DNA of 64,000 nt from Lumbricus rubellus (GCA_945859605.1 OX243824.1:24273221-24337220); one strand, 5' to 3'. Shown: positions 1-43,940, counted from the first letter of the stretch. Program-made: numbers and translations. The notes: generated from the sequence alone by a model not told the origin.

Positions 1-177
1 GTAAAAAAGAAAGGTTTTTTACGTTATATTTCGACTGATAAGAGCATTGCTGCTATGAAATGTCATGTATGCCTATGCCAATTTTTTAATTATAATTTTG
101 ACAGATTTATATTTCTCTCGAAATTGAGGTTGTGAATGCAGATGTTGTCCGAAATTTCATCACTGAATTTGTAACTA

Positions 178-458
178 CCTGACTGATGGATTGATTGATT
201 GACTGACTGACTGAATCAATGAATGAATGACGGACTGGCTGACTTAATGATTGAATGAATGATTTACTAACTGATTGAATTAATGAATGACGGATTGACT
301 GATTGAATGAGTGAATGAATGACGGATTGACTTATTCAATTAATCAATTTTTAAATGAATGAGTGACGAACGGACTGAATGACTGACTGACTGACTGACT
401 GACTGACTGACTGAATGAATGAATGAATGAATGAATGAATGAATGAATGATGGACTGA
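178..458. repeat. Degenerate GACT/GAAT tetranucleotide array
   Basis: The tract is built from alternating gactgact and gaatgaat blocks with interruptions. It ends in a purer (gact)n(gaat)n run at about 379-450. Confidence 0.9.
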
Positions 459-750
459 CTGGCAATGCAACTGATAAAAAAGTCCTTTAGAATAAGTTCA
501 AACAATTCCAGTGTTTGCCATATAGGCTACGTGACGATGTGGACTGGTTCTTTGAGCATTTCCTTATGAAGCTGGGCGAGTTTTTTTAATGGATTCCTTC
601 CTCCTGTCGAAAGGCCATTAAATTGCTGACGTTAATTAACAGTTATGACTGGATGGCATTAGGGCACAATTGCTTCATCACAGGCGAATTATGTGTGGCT
701 GTTGTCATTAAACATAAAGGCAATGGACGAATACAAGATAGACCGACTTT

Positions 751-945
751 GTGGTACGTGGTGGTGTAGTGGTGACGTCGTTGGCTTGGAGCCGGATGGT
801 TACAGGTTCGAATCCACCTCAAGCCGCCGAGTAGGGACTTTGAGCAAGTCCTTCGCTCGCAATTGCTCGGGCGCTTCGTCATGAAACTCTGATGCTGTAG
901 TTGGGAGCGCCTCTGAGTAGAGAGCTTTGAATGGGCACTATAAAA
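751..945 (+). repeat. tRNA-derived SINE, divergent copy
   Basis: An A-box-like ggtggtgtagtggt and a B-box ggttcgaatcc are followed by the core gcaagtccttcgctcgcaatt and the tail gggagcgcctctgagtag. The order matches the better preserved copy at 58068-58280. The head has a 'gttacaggttcgaatcc' variant shared with the copy at 58453, so these two form a subfamily. Confidence 0.85.
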
Positions 946-1409
946 ACATTCTAAAATCTTGAAAAGAACGCGCTTTCCCACTCCATTACAATTCTCGTGA
1001 AACTTTCACAAAATATGCATATTTTGCCTATTGCATGAATATTTTATTTACATTCCAATTGTTGTGATTTTCAGTAATTGTGCAATACATGCTGGAGAAG
1101 AATATTGACTATTTCTTATGCAGATTAATTTTTTTAGCATATCATTGAGTATAAACCGAGTTTCTTAAGGGAAAATTGAAAAGTGGAATTTTTTGTTGTA
1201 ATCTAGTCTTGCGTGATACTTGTAAATGAATGACATTGCTTCAATATCAGCAATATCATGTATCCTATTATTAGCGTCATGACACTATTGTTGTTGTTGA
1301 TTGTCTTTAAGATAGCATGAATGTTTGAACCTTTTACGGACCAAAGTGTAGTAAATTGTGTGGGAAATCCTATGCACTCAGTCGGCAAAGGGTTAAATAA
1401 CCAGTTTTA

Positions 1410-1535
1410 GACCTATTGTTTTGGTTTTATTGTTTCGGTCCTATTGTTTTGGTCCTGTTGCTTTAGTCCTATTGTTTTAATCCTATTGTTTTGGTCCTAT
1501 TGTTTTGGTCCTATTGTTTTGGTCCTATTGTTTGA
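1410..1535. repeat. Short tandem repeat, unit tattgttttggtcc
   Basis: About nine imperfect copies of a 14-bp unit, with ttttaatcc and ctttagtcc variants, run directly into tcaatcaatcaatc. Confidence 0.85.
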
Positions 1536-2966
1536 GTCAATCAATCAATCAATCTTTTATTGAAACCTTTGCCAAATTTGTTTGGCAAATACCTTATCAA
1601 TTGAGGAAAGGAATGTCTACTCCTCTACTTCATTATGAGAATTGTAGGAAAGTGACTGGGAGGGGTCAGACATTGATTTTTGTGGACTTGTGTGTACAAC
1701 TTTACTATGGGGGTCCTAGGAAAAACTGGGGGCTGAACACTGAACACCCTACAACCTCGCCCCCCCCCCCAACATTTCTAACCCTGGTCTACTCATTTGA
1801 CCAATCAGAATACAGTGTTTCTTGTCACTCTCCAGTTCTGTGATAACCTTTGATGGTCAGTTCTAGTCTGTAACGGTCTGTTTATTCTGGATGTGCTTCA
1901 GTTGTGTCTGGTTACAGCTTGTACGTTAGTGACTGTCGCAATAGAGGTTACTAATTATTTATTGTTGTCATTAATTACTAGTTAATTAATTAATTTTTTT
2001 ATTTGCTGTGTTCTATTTTTACAGGATGATCTCATTCCAATTGGTTTTCTTCTCAATTTTGCATCATAATGGTTTCATATTCGTTCGAGCCACTGGTATA
2101 ATACTCATACCTTTGTGTTTAGATAGAAGTTGAGTGTGTTTTATTTCATTAGTATCCTTTTGCTGCAGTTTTTTTAAGGTTTTCTCGGATGTGCAAGTTT
2201 GTGCTGCATTGCTTTGGCTTTGCACTGTTACTTCAAGGCCATGGATGGCATTTTTAAAGTGAATCTTTAGAAAATGACTCAAGTCGTATATGCATTAGTT
2301 TTGGAATGCCCAATTCACTCACAAGTGGTACAGGTGTTTGCAAAATTTACTGCACTCTCACGTCAAGCCAAAGGTTTAAGTATTTGTGATGGTGTATGTA
2401 TGATTTTGTGGCATCTCTGAATGGGTGTGTATGACATCCGGGGAGAGGCTTAAAGGATTTTGGTGTTTTAGCTCAAGAACCGTGGCTTTTGGTGATAGTT
2501 ACATTGCAGGTGAAGGATGCAAAAGACTGGCGCATAGGCATAACTTTCTATTGTATTGTGTTATTATGTAAAAGTGGCTGTCACATCAACCCTTTTCAAT
2601 TTTACCCCTGTGCTTAAGTATTTTTGTGAAAATGCATTGTTTTGGTCTTATGCAAGTTCAATCTACGATTTTTGTTTGCTTTTGGAGGGGGATTGGTCAT
2701 TACTATTCGTTCGTTGGTGGCAAAGTTATTGTTTGTGTGTGCGCTTGTTATAGCGCCCCTTCAAGATTTCCACTCAGAAGTGAGCGCGGACACAGAATCG
2801 GAATCATGTGGCTGAAGATCTTCGATTAGCGTGATTCGAAGCAAGCTTCATCAGGGTTAAATTGGTTGTGTTTTGAATTTCTGGTTTTCATTTTGTCCAG
2901 CTGGTTAGAGACTCTGTACATCCAAAAATACATATTTTATTTCCAATGCTATTTTATCCTGTAGGG

Positions 2967-3303
2967 CAGAGGTGTCAAACCTTTTTTAGTGGCGGGCCAG
3001 TGTGAACATCTTCCAACAAGTGGCGGGCCAGTGTGAACATCTTCTAACAATTGGCGGGCCAGGGTGTTGAAGTTCCTGAGTAGAATTGGGTAGTGATCTG
3101 AGAGGGAGCTACGGGCCTGGTCAGCCAATACCCAGAAAAGTCCAAATATCATAAAAAGATCTTGTTTAAATGTCCACTTTTCGCTTCTTTTTAAATTTTG
3201 ACATTTTAAATAATTGTGTAGTGTTTAGGGAAGGCTCCGCGGGCCAGAAAAAAATCGTCGGCGGGCCAGAAATGGCCCGCGGGCCAGCTCTTTGACACCC
3301 CTG
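2967..3303. mobile_element. hAT-type MITE with 8-bp TSD ctgtaggg
   Basis: Terminal inverted repeats are cagaggtgtcaaacc on the left and tttgacacccctg on the right. The flanks 2959-2966 and 3304-3311 are both ctgtaggg, the 8-bp target duplication expected of hAT transposases. The interior is rich in gcgggcca and has a short tandem duplication near 3000-3060. There is no coding capacity, so it is non-autonomous. A related composite copy in the opposite orientation lies at 19510-20208. Confidence 0.9.
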
Positions 3304-3580
3304 CTGTAGGGACTCATAGCTGACAAGCAAGTCATCTGTTGGTGATTATTGTGGATTTTGTCCTCTTGTTTTTTCATTCTGTTCTATTTGTTAGTTGGTT
3401 TGAGTAATAATTAATTGTACATGTATCCTTTCATCTCCTCATAATGTCTAGTGACAGCAGGCATTAAATAGTGAGAACATGTTCAGACATTCCTACTTTG
3501 GTATCAATTAAGACGCAAATAAAATAGTGTGGCTCTATATCATAGGTGGAAATATCATAATTATTGTTGGCATTCTATGC

Positions 3581-3783
3581 CAGGGCTTCTTTTAAAGAAT
3601 TTTGAGAACTGTACAACCCCTTCTTTCCCTTCCCATCCCATTGGTAAATTATTTACTCCCAATCGGAGGACAATGACCTTTTTACTGGTTTTTTTAGCTG
3701 AACAGAATGCAGAAGTGCATATTCAACTGCACAAATTGATACTTTTGAACTGCACATTTTGTGTAGAACTGAACGCCCCTGTA
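3581..3783. mobile_element. Divergent reversed copy of the cagggctttt MITE family
   Basis: It begins cagggcttcttttaaagaa and contains the family interior in reverse (ttggtaaattatttactccc, caatgacctttttac, tgcacattttgtgtagaact). It ends near cgcccctg. No matching target duplication is visible, so the right limit is approximate. Confidence 0.65.
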
Positions 3784-4186
3784 CCATATTGTCTGCCTAG
3801 CCCTAGTACATGCTATATTCTAGTCTGCTGTTACTAGACATTAGATGAAGGAGACCAATAACATTGCAGTCTTGTTTTCGAGCTGTTTTCATGCACAGAG
3901 AGAGTTTCTGCATCCCGCGGGCATTATAGGCATTGGAAAATTAGTAGGAAGTTGGTGGACATGAAGTGTGTGTTGATTAGCAATGTACTCAATCACCCTT
4001 CGAGGGTGGAAATGCTGACGGTTGGCAGAATCAGCAGGGAGGGAGGGAAGCAGGTAATAGTAATTGGAATGTACAGGTTATATAGCGCATTCATGTGATC
4101 ACTGCGAGGCGCTTTATTCTCTGGATCACTGGTCCTTGTAGAAATGTTCGCTCATGTGTGATTCTTATGGGAGCCATGGCCAGTAG

Positions 4187-4382
4187 CAGGGCTTTTTAAA
4201 CGTACAGTTGTACACAAAATGTGCAGTTCTAAATGGATTTGTGCTGCTGTATAGAAGCACGTCTGTACAGTTAAAACATGCAAAAAAGGTCATTGTTCTC
4301 CGATTGGAAGTAATTTACCATGGAGGATGGGAAAGGAAAGAATGGGTTGTGCAATTCTAAAAATTCCTTAAAAACAGCCCTG
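4187..4382. mobile_element. hAT-type MITE, cagggctttt family
   Basis: TIRs are cagggctttttaa and ttaaaaacagccctg. Flanks are gccagtag (4179-4186) and gccagtac (4383-4390), an 8-bp duplication with one mismatch. Same family as 17648-17821 and 57505-57693. Confidence 0.85.
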
Positions 4383-5261
4383 GCCAGTACAGTGTGTTAG
4401 TTGTGGAATGCTTTACCGATTACCACGGTAGGCAGGGTTTAAAATGGGTGGGAAGTTGGGAACGGCAACTCTCAAAATTCTTTTCACTGCTCACCATGAA
4501 TGGAACCCTGGTAACAAATGCATTCCAAGAAAACTATTTTTGACATCCCCACTGCTTACCCTAACCACCTTAACCAGGTCTACATGAATGCTCGTCAAAA
4601 TCTAGTGCTGTTGCCAGGAAAAAACTTCTGGCGGGGGGGTTCCAATGAATATGATCGCATAATGCACAGAGCTAGTTTTCAAAATTTTGGGAAAAAATTA
4701 TTTTGGGGTTTGAACCAGTACAGACCCTACATACGCTCGCGGCTGTTAGTATGATGCACTACGGGGGGGGGGAGTGGGGTGGTGGTGGGGGTAGGCCTGA
4801 CCAAAGCATCTTTTGAGTTACATTGCTGATGGGGTTATGATGAAGAACTCTCTGTAACTTACAGTCTGGCTATAATATTATACAATTTGTTCTTGTCTTT
4901 CCGCTTCAATGCATCCATTCTGCTACTAGCACTTTCATTGAATCGATTCTGGTAGCACTTTTTTGTTGTTGAGTCGATGCTTGTGTTTTTGTTCGCTGAT
5001 GCAACACGCTCATTTGGGTTTTCCCCCGAGTCATCTTTGTATTATATATAACTTATATATCTGTACTTTTTTGAGGGAATCATTTCGAGCGGAAATTTTG
5101 TGAACGTTGAAGTCTGTGACTGATTATAATTAACTGATGCAACCAACTGTATAGTAGCCTTAAGATAGAAAAGCAATATACGGTTATACATGTACGTGTG
5201 TTGAAGGTATACATAATTTATAATACTCCCTATTTTTAAAGGTACTGTTTAATATCGCTCG

Positions 5262-5286
5262 ATCTGTGTGTGTCTGTCTGTCTGTT

Positions 5287-5327
<41 letters not shown>

Positions 5328-5712
5328 CCCTTCTGTCATCAGTCCATCATCATTTTGTCACCTTGTGTTTTCATTCATCTCCTTGTCTGTCTGTCTGCCT
5401 GCTTGTCTGTCTGCTTGTCTGTCTGTCTGTCTGTCTGTCTGCCTATCTGTCTGTCTGTCTGCGTTTTCGTGTTGTTTCTGCACGTTTCTATTGCGTTAAA
5501 AAGGTCAATTTAGGTGTGCAATGTACATATCTGTCTGTCTGCCTGTCTGTCTGTCTGTCTGTTTATTTGCCCGTCCATCTGTCTGTCTGTTTGCGTGCCT
5601 GCATCACTCTTATATCCTCTGGCTGTCTGTGTCTGCCTATCTGTCTGTGTGTCCATATGTCTGTCTGTCTGCCTGCCTGTCTTTTTTTCTGTGTCTCTGT
5701 CTCGGTAGCCTT
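5262..5712. repeat. CTGT microsatellite cluster
   Basis: Several (ctgt)n runs are separated by cctg and ctgc variants and by unique spacers. All three frames are open because the 4-bp unit avoids stops, which makes overlapping Cys/Leu/Ser/Val pseudo-proteins. Confidence 0.95.
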
Positions 5713-5999
5713 GAATTTGTTTGTCTGTAGTCTGTATCATGAGCTACTGACCACTTTTATATTATATGCTAAGACCATCATTGAAAATACTGAAATTGAA
5801 TTGTAATATTATTGTTGTGCAGGACAAAGAAAAGCTTCTTATTCATCGCAAACACTCATGTCTTCTTTTCTCTTCAATTATTCAGAGTCAAGATAACAGT
5901 TTCGCTGCGGCAGGTTGTCACTTCGGAAATAGCCTATCGGTTTCTGCCGAGTTTGAATGCCAAGGGGCTTAATTTCACTTTCTGAATTCTTAACACAAA

Positions 6000-6270
6000 C
6001 ATGAACAATCAACACAACCAATATCAACACACTAATCACCATCACCACTATACCACCACCACCACCGCTACAATCACCAACACCACCAGCACTACCACAA
6101 CCACTAGCACCAACACCGAAACACTCACCACTACCACGACTAACACCACCACTACAGCCACACTATCACCACCACTCCCACCACCAATACCACCACCACC
6201 ACAACCGCCTCCACCACTGCTGCAACCACCATTACAACCACCTCTAACACCACAATCACTACCACCACCC
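6000..6270. repeat. ACC/CAC-rich imperfect trinucleotide tract
   Basis: Imperfect cac, acc and aac triplets dominate. The open frame is His/Thr/Pro only and has no domain character. Confidence 0.85.
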
Positions 6271-6824
6271 TCCGCTTCCTTCTCTTCCTTTATGCTCCTC
6301 CTACTTAGCTACTATCGCCACTACTCCTACTGCCAACACCGTCATTAATACTACTATTATTACTATATCAATATATCTTGTCATTGCATCTGCCTAAGTA
6401 TCCTTTTCTTTCATTTTCATTCATTTTTCCATTTCTCGTCCTCTAACGCCCCCCCCACCCCAACGTCCTTTCTGTTTTCTCCCGCTCACTCCTGCTCTTC
6501 CCGACCTATGTTCGTTCTTCCACTGTTGCTCCCTTATATAATATATTTTTTCCATTGCCACCTTTCCCTTTCGCCTTACTCAGCTTCTTGTTTCCTGCGT
6601 TCTTCCGTCTTACCTCTCTTCCTGCTCTCCTGTATCTTGGCTTAAACATGACACCCAGCAGCTTCTTCTCAGTCAGTCTCCTGTCATTCCTACGTGCTCT
6701 CGCTACGCTGTTTTTCGCCGCACCTGTCTTCCTACAACCGTGCGATTGCCTGGCTGCTACCTTACATTTCCATCTTAACATTTTCTTATCCACCTGTCTG
6801 CTCTTCTCTTACTTACCCACGGTG

Positions 6825-6975
6825 AGAATTGCTGAGGGTTTGGAGGTTTCAACCCCCAGTCTTTCCTGGAGCCCCATAGTAATGTCTGTTTGTCACAGCC
6901 CCTTTTTAAAGTGGATCATAGTCCACCCCAACCCTCAAGATATTTTTCCACAATTCTCAAACTGCCATTACCCTG
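6825..6975. repeat. Interspersed repeat with ends like cacggtgagaattg
   Basis: It contains gagggtttggaggtttcaac, ccccagtctttcctgg and gtggatcatagtccacc. Reverse-orientation relatives occur at about 8990-9140 and 60610-60735, and weakly at 1690-1800. Ends resemble cagggtgagaattg TIRs, but I could not find a target duplication. Confidence 0.6.
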
Positions 6976-6979
6976 ATAG

Positions 6980-8235
6980 TTTGCTTTCCATACTTCCTTC
7001 TCTACCCATGTTTCCATCTTTCCGGCACTTCCCCCATTTCTCTCTTCTGCTACCAGAGCAGCTATTTACCATATCCCCACACCCGCTTCCATGGTTCCTT
7101 CAACTCCTCCTCCATGCTTGTGCGTCCATCCTTCCATCAATCAATCTCCTCCTCCCTCGCGTAATCCTTCAATCCTCATCTTCCGGCACTTCCTACTCCT
7201 CTCCTTCTCCTCCCACGCCATCTAACTTCCTTCTCATTCTCATTCTCATTCTCATTTTACTCATCCTATTTCTTCCTGTTCTGCTCCTGACCGTCACCTC
7301 GTCTCCCCGTCTTTAACCCTTTGAACCCGGAGCTCCCACAACGGGTTCAAAGGGTTAACCTCCAATTCTTCGTCTTACCTTTTCTTCCACATGTTTCAGA
7401 GTTTCTTCATCATATGCTTTCTCCCAATATACATCTTAATTGTCCTCCACTACCAACTTCTTCATCTCTTGTCCTTTTCCTCTCCTCTCAGACCATCCAT
7501 CCACTTCTGTTATTCCTCTGCCTCCTCCTTCTCCACATCTTCACTACTTCCTTCTCCTCATTCCACTACATCTTCACTACTTCCTTCTCCTCATTCCACT
7601 ACATCTTCACTACTTCCTTCTCCTCATTCACTCCCCCCTCCTCTCCAGCCCCTCCTCTAACTCCTCTTCCCCTCTTTCTCTTTCTCCTCCTACTCTCCTC
7701 TTCACGTCCTCTTCTCCTCTCATCTTCTTTTCATCTTCTTTTCATTTTCCTTCTCCTCTCCTCCCCTCCCTCCTCCGCCTTATCCTTCTCTTCCTCCTCC
7801 TCCTCCTCCTTTTCCTTATTCCATCTTCTCCCCTCCGCATCTCCCTCCTCCATTTCCTCTTCCTCATCCCCTGCCATTCCCTGTTCCCATTCTCCGTCCC
7901 TCATTTGCCTTGGATGGTTGGACGACACTGTCTTTCCTTCTGGAAGCCACCTCCTTCCCGTCTCCTTCGTCTCCTCCTCCTCCTCCCTTCTCCTCCTCCT
8001 TCTCAGTGTCCTTCTCCTCTTCCTTCTCCTCCCTCTTCTCCTCCTTTTCCTCCTTCTTCTTCTCAGTGTTATTCTCCTCCTCTTTCTCCTCCTTCTCCCC
8101 GTCTTCTCCTCCGCCGCTCAACCGACCGACACGCTGTCCCTCCCTCCTCCCCCTCCTCCTCCTCCCAACAACGGGCGGACGGACGACGTGCCGGGGCCTG
8201 CCTTAGCTTGTCCTTCCGTCCGTCCTCCTCCTCTC
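6980..8235. repeat. Long pyrimidine-rich tract (CTT/CTC/TCC)
   Basis: About 1.2 kb of strongly C+T-biased plus strand, with direct repeats such as acttccttctcctcattcc near 7550-7625. The long open frames on both strands are compositional: Ser/Leu/Pro on plus, Glu/Lys on minus. Confidence 0.85.
7313..7358. mobile_element. Very short piggyBac-like remnant, TTAA-flanked palindrome
   Basis: A perfect 17-bp inverted repeat, ttaaccctttgaacccg (7313-7329) and its complement (7342-7358), surrounds a 12-nt spacer. It begins and ends with TTAA, and CCCTTTG termini are typical of piggyBac-like elements. The inference to piggyBac is from termini only. Confidence 0.5.
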
Positions 8236-8552
8236 CCACCACGGACTTTAATGTCTACAGACGACCAGACACTGGCGTTGCTGAACTTCTCCATCACGTA
8301 CATCCTTATGGACGCACACTTGTGCCCTGTGACTTTGCACGTTCCCCTGGAACTTATGGAATTTCGTGGGCTGCTAATGTAGACCACAGCGAATGTTGTC
8401 TTGCTTGTAACTAGACAATTGTGCGTAGAAGCCACACTGATTTCCAGGCTCCTTGGAATATCCGTGTTGACGTTCGTGCAGTGGGTGGCTGCTAAAAATA
8501 GCTACATGTATATCGACGTAATGCAATCAATTGAAGCGAAGATACAGGCGAG

Positions 8553-8920
8553 GTAAAGGAGGAGGAGGAGGAGGAGGAGGAGGAGGAGGAGGAGGAGGAG
8601 GAGGAGGAGGAGGAGGAGGAGGAGGAGGAGGAGGAGGAGGAGGAGGAGGAGGAGAAGGAGAAGGAGAAGGAGAAGGAGAAGGAGAAGGAGAAGGAGAAGG
8701 AGAGGGAGGAGGAGGAGAGGGAGGAGGAGAGGGAGGAGGAGAGGGAGGAGGAAGAGAGGGAGGAGGAGGAGGAAGTGAAGGAGGAGGAGAGGGAGGAGAA
8801 GGTAAAGAAGGAGAAGCAGTAGGAGAAGGAGTAGAGTAGGAGGAGAAGGAGAAGAAAAAAAGAGAAGGAAGAGGAGGAGGAGAAGGAGGAGGAGGAGGAG
8901 GAGGAGGAGGAGAAGATAAA
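8553..8920. repeat. GGA/GAA purine microsatellite
   Basis: (gga)n grades into (ggagaa)n and gggaggagga blocks. It gives poly-Gly in one plus frame and poly-Ser and poly-Leu on the minus strand. The asymmetric purine strand could form triplex DNA. Confidence 0.95.
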
Positions 8921-9252
8921 GGTGCAACTGAGATGGAATGGAACAGGTTGTACTAGGCATGTAGGATGTTGGGGGGAGGTGTGGAAGAATGCAGTGTGAG
9001 AATTTTGGAAAAATAACTTTGGGAGATTGGACTGTGATCCACTTGAAATAAATTTGGGTATGAAAACAGACTTGACTATGGGCTCTAGGAAAGACTGGGG
9101 GATTGAATCCCCAACAACCACTCTGGCAATTCTCACTCTGGAAGAATGTACAGATTAAAGCAGATTTAAAAAAAAGTAGGATGCAGGTAAGGACACAGAA
9201 AAAATATAGGAGTAGGGATTCAGTGATCCAGTGGTAGCCCAAATGGAAATGC

Positions 9253-9329
9253 ATCATCACCACCACCACCACCACCACCACCACCACCACCACCACCACC
9301 ACCACCACCACCACCACCACCACCACTAC

Positions 9330-9371
<42 letters not shown>

Positions 9372-9372
9372 T
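9253..9372. repeat. (CAC)n(CAT)n microsatellite
   Basis: About 25 cac triplets are followed by about 15 cat triplets. It encodes only poly-His, or poly-Val/Met on the other strand. Confidence 0.95.
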
Positions 9373-9754
9373 TTATTCATCATGTGCATCTCCGGAGCAT
9401 AGTTGTTTACATGGCTATGTTGGTAAGCCTACTTACAGTAGCATAGGGCCTACTTAGCTTTGGCTAGGCGTTTCCATTGTAGGCCTATAATTGTAGAGAC
9501 TAAACCCCACAATGTGGCATAAGATTATTGGTCTATATAAGGCCTAAATAATGAAAAGTCTGCCGTTGATAACACCGCGTGTTTTGCCATTGTGGTCGTT
9601 CTGTGTGGAACGACCTTCCACCCATGGCTTAAAGTGTGGATGGACGGTCATGGACGGCGTCCAGGCGCTTAGGCCTGCATGTATCTAAAAAAAATTATGC
9701 CGTCCTGCCACTATTGTTTGGCCAGCACAGCTGAAAAGGTGAGGGCGTCCAGGC

Positions 9755-9830
9755 AGGGCTGTTTTTAAGGAATTTTTAGAACTGCACAACCCCCTTCTTT
9801 CTTTTTCCATCCTCCATGGTAAATGACTTG
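9755..9830. mobile_element. Truncated cagggct MITE end
   Basis: Starts cagggctgtttttaagg and continues with tagaactgcacaacccc and ccatcctccatggtaaat, which is the reversed end of the family at 4187 and 57505. The other half is missing. Confidence 0.7.
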
Positions 9831-10190
9831 AAGAAAGGCGCTTTATTCTCGAAATCGATGCGAATTGGAGTTTTTCAAACTGTTGCCTGCCGGCCGCCTA
9901 GCGAGTACATATAAATCTAAAGGATGACAAAAATCCGCAGGTTAGGCCTATAAGGAAACTTTTCTTGTTACATTGCCATATCAGAGATGATGAGTGTCGC
10001 CCTTCTCCTTTATCCAGGCCTGGGACTGGCACTTGCAGAGAACAGCCCGTGGCGGAGTTTATAGGGACACTAAATTATCGATTTAATTTATACGTTACTA
10101 TAGGCCTATAGCTGGGGCACCCGACGTTGCCCTGGAAATTTAGGATTCGCCCCAGCTCCCGGCGAATTCCATACTTCCCTACGTTTACTG

Positions 10191-10654
10191 CCGGTGTCAC
10201 GAAATAGAGTATCCCCCATATTAATAGTATCCCCAAAATGAGGAAAAGTCAAAAATAACACTTCCGCGTGCATTTATTTTTGCAAATTAATTTTCATCTG
10301 CTCTGTTTTGAACAATGACACTAACAGGTATGTTTATTCCTACTAGATAATTTGTTTTGCTTTGGTTTTATAGCACTTAAAACATTTAAAACGCTTAAAA
10401 ACACTCGGAGACACTAAATAATTTCGAGTTGCCTTTCTCTGAGCATTGCTTAGGTCACTTAAAACAATTAGAGTGACTTTAAATTTTGATTAGAGTATAA
10501 TTTTTTTAATTAGGCCCTATACGCATTTTTCAAAAAATGGGATAGAATGGTTTATCCCCCCGGATAGTCTAGACCGGTTAATTCCATCCGGGAAGATAGA
10601 TTAATTCATCCCCCCGGATAGCTTTCAGGAGGATAATCCTTTTCATGACACCGG
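10191..10654. mobile_element. Unclassified TIR element, ccggtgtca termini
   Basis: The left end ccggtgtcacgaaatagag and the right end ccttttcatgacaccgg are inverted repeats of about 24 bp with mismatches. The inner right half repeats the word cccccggatag. No open frame, and no clear target duplication, so the superfamily is open. Confidence 0.6.
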
Positions 10655-11133
10655 CTCCCCAACCGCCCGCTACCCACGTAGCCCTACCCCACCACGACAC
10701 AGTAGTGAAGGTTTGGAGTTATTAAAGAGTCAAAAACTGTGAAACAGCGAAAATTAGTGTTAAAATTTTTGCCCCCTCCCCACTCTACCCCCATGGTGGT
10801 GTATTATTTTTTTTATGAAGTTCGAGTGTTTTAGGCCCTACTTGCTGAACTAAGAATAGAAGGCACACAATAAAGCCACACAGAAATTCAAATCTGAGGC
10901 GCGGCAGCGTTAAAATGTATTTAAAATTCGTAAATATAATCATAGGCCTATTGTTTCGCAAATTCATTCTTCTAATACACGAATCACCAATAGTAATTTC
11001 AAAGATATTAAGAGTCTTTAAAGACTCTAATAATTTATTATACGTCAAACGCAAGCATCTGTCGGAATCTGACCTGCATGCATAATATAAGTGAAGCTAC
11101 TTACTTACATACTTAATATCCACAACGTGCAGA

Positions 11134-11141
11134 CCGGAAGT
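11134..11141 (+). promoter_or_regulatory. ETS-like motif upstream of POLR3A
   Basis: ccggaagt lies 124 bp upstream of the POLR3A ATG in otherwise repeat-free sequence. CCGGAAGT is the consensus for ETS/GABP factors in many animal housekeeping promoters. The role here is inferred. I see no TATA box at a convincing distance. Confidence 0.4.
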
Positions 11142-11264
11142 TAGCGTAAATAGAGAGAGCATGTTGCATAAGATTTGCTATTTAAATGACGCCGGGATTA
11201 AGCAAAAAGACTTGTTTTAAAGCAATAATCTGGCGATTTCCACTTAAAAATTGAAGGCACTGCA

Positions 11265-43342
<32,078 letters not shown>

Positions 43343-43667
43343 CATTAGGCAGAAAAGGAGAGCTTTTCTGATCTGCATTGAAATTCATCTGAATAATCAT
43401 TCTTCATCCAAAACATTAAAAAATCATGTTTACAGCTCTGGTCATAACATAATTTTTATGTCGGACACTCAATATGGCATTCTTCATTGTAGCGTGAATT
43501 TTGCTGTGGCGTGAGCAAAAATCGTGGACATAAAAACATTTTTTTCATTATGTTGCTTATTGCAAGGCGGTGGTGCTAGGACTTCTAAAGACCAGGTTAT
43601 AAGGAATTTCTGGTGTGTAATATATTAGTTGTGATATGGAACTAGGAAAAGATAATTCGGTGTTCCA

Positions 43668-43940
43668 TCGTGCTTTCAGATTTTGCATTAAAAGATTGTT
43701 TTCTGCACTTATTTAACGATTTCAGTGTAAATATTATTTCTCCCTCTCTTACCCTATCCGTGGCTGGCTCTGCTTCCTGGAATAGGCTCCCTACTGCTCT
43801 TTGTCAAATTCCTGTAGGTCTGTCTCAGTTCTCACTGTTCTTAAGACTGGTCCAATTCGACGGGTTGAACTGGTAGCGCTCATGATAGTGAGCAGTTCAC
43901 ATTGCAGGAGTGCTATACCAAGTTGCTGCAAATAAATAAA
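43668..43940 (+). mobile_element. LINE 3' end downstream of POLR3A
   Basis: Plus reading TLSVAGSASWNRLPTALCQI gives a reverse transcriptase C-terminal motif. A tail with gtagcgctcatgatagtgag and aataaataaa follows. The POLR3A polyadenylation site could be borrowed from here, but this is not shown. Confidence 0.7.

Larger units (their letters stand above)
1..11264. other. Gene-free left flank of POLR3A
   Basis: I find no exon set here with conserved protein content. The longer open frames are low-complexity (Leu/Ser/Pro, poly-Gly, poly-His, Cys-Val-Ser-Leu) and come from microsatellites or pyrimidine tracts. Identifiable contents are SINE and MITE copies, CTGT, ACC, GGA and CAC/CAT arrays, and a TIR element at 10191-10654, all listed separately. 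The stretches 946-1400, 1840-2950, 3310-3575, 4385-5260, 5715-6000, 9375-9750 and 9835-10190 show nothing I recognise. A short or fast-evolving non-coding gene cannot be excluded. Confidence 0.7.

Noticed and set aside
4518..4754. 78-codon plus-strand ORF
   Set aside because: No recognisable domain, no neighbouring exons in phase, and codon use like the surrounding non-coding DNA.
5266..5806. Cysteine-rich repeat protein
   Set aside because: The (ctgt)n repeat is open in every frame. The cysteines come from tgt and tgc in the microsatellite.
6555..8414. Open frames of 250-350 codons rich in Ser, Leu and Pro
   Set aside because: They follow the pyrimidine tract composition, several frames are open at once, and no domain or conserved motif is visible.
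8492..9389. Long minus-strand frames with poly-Ser, poly-Leu and poly-Val
   Set aside because: Pure read-through of the GGA and CAC/CAT microsatellites.
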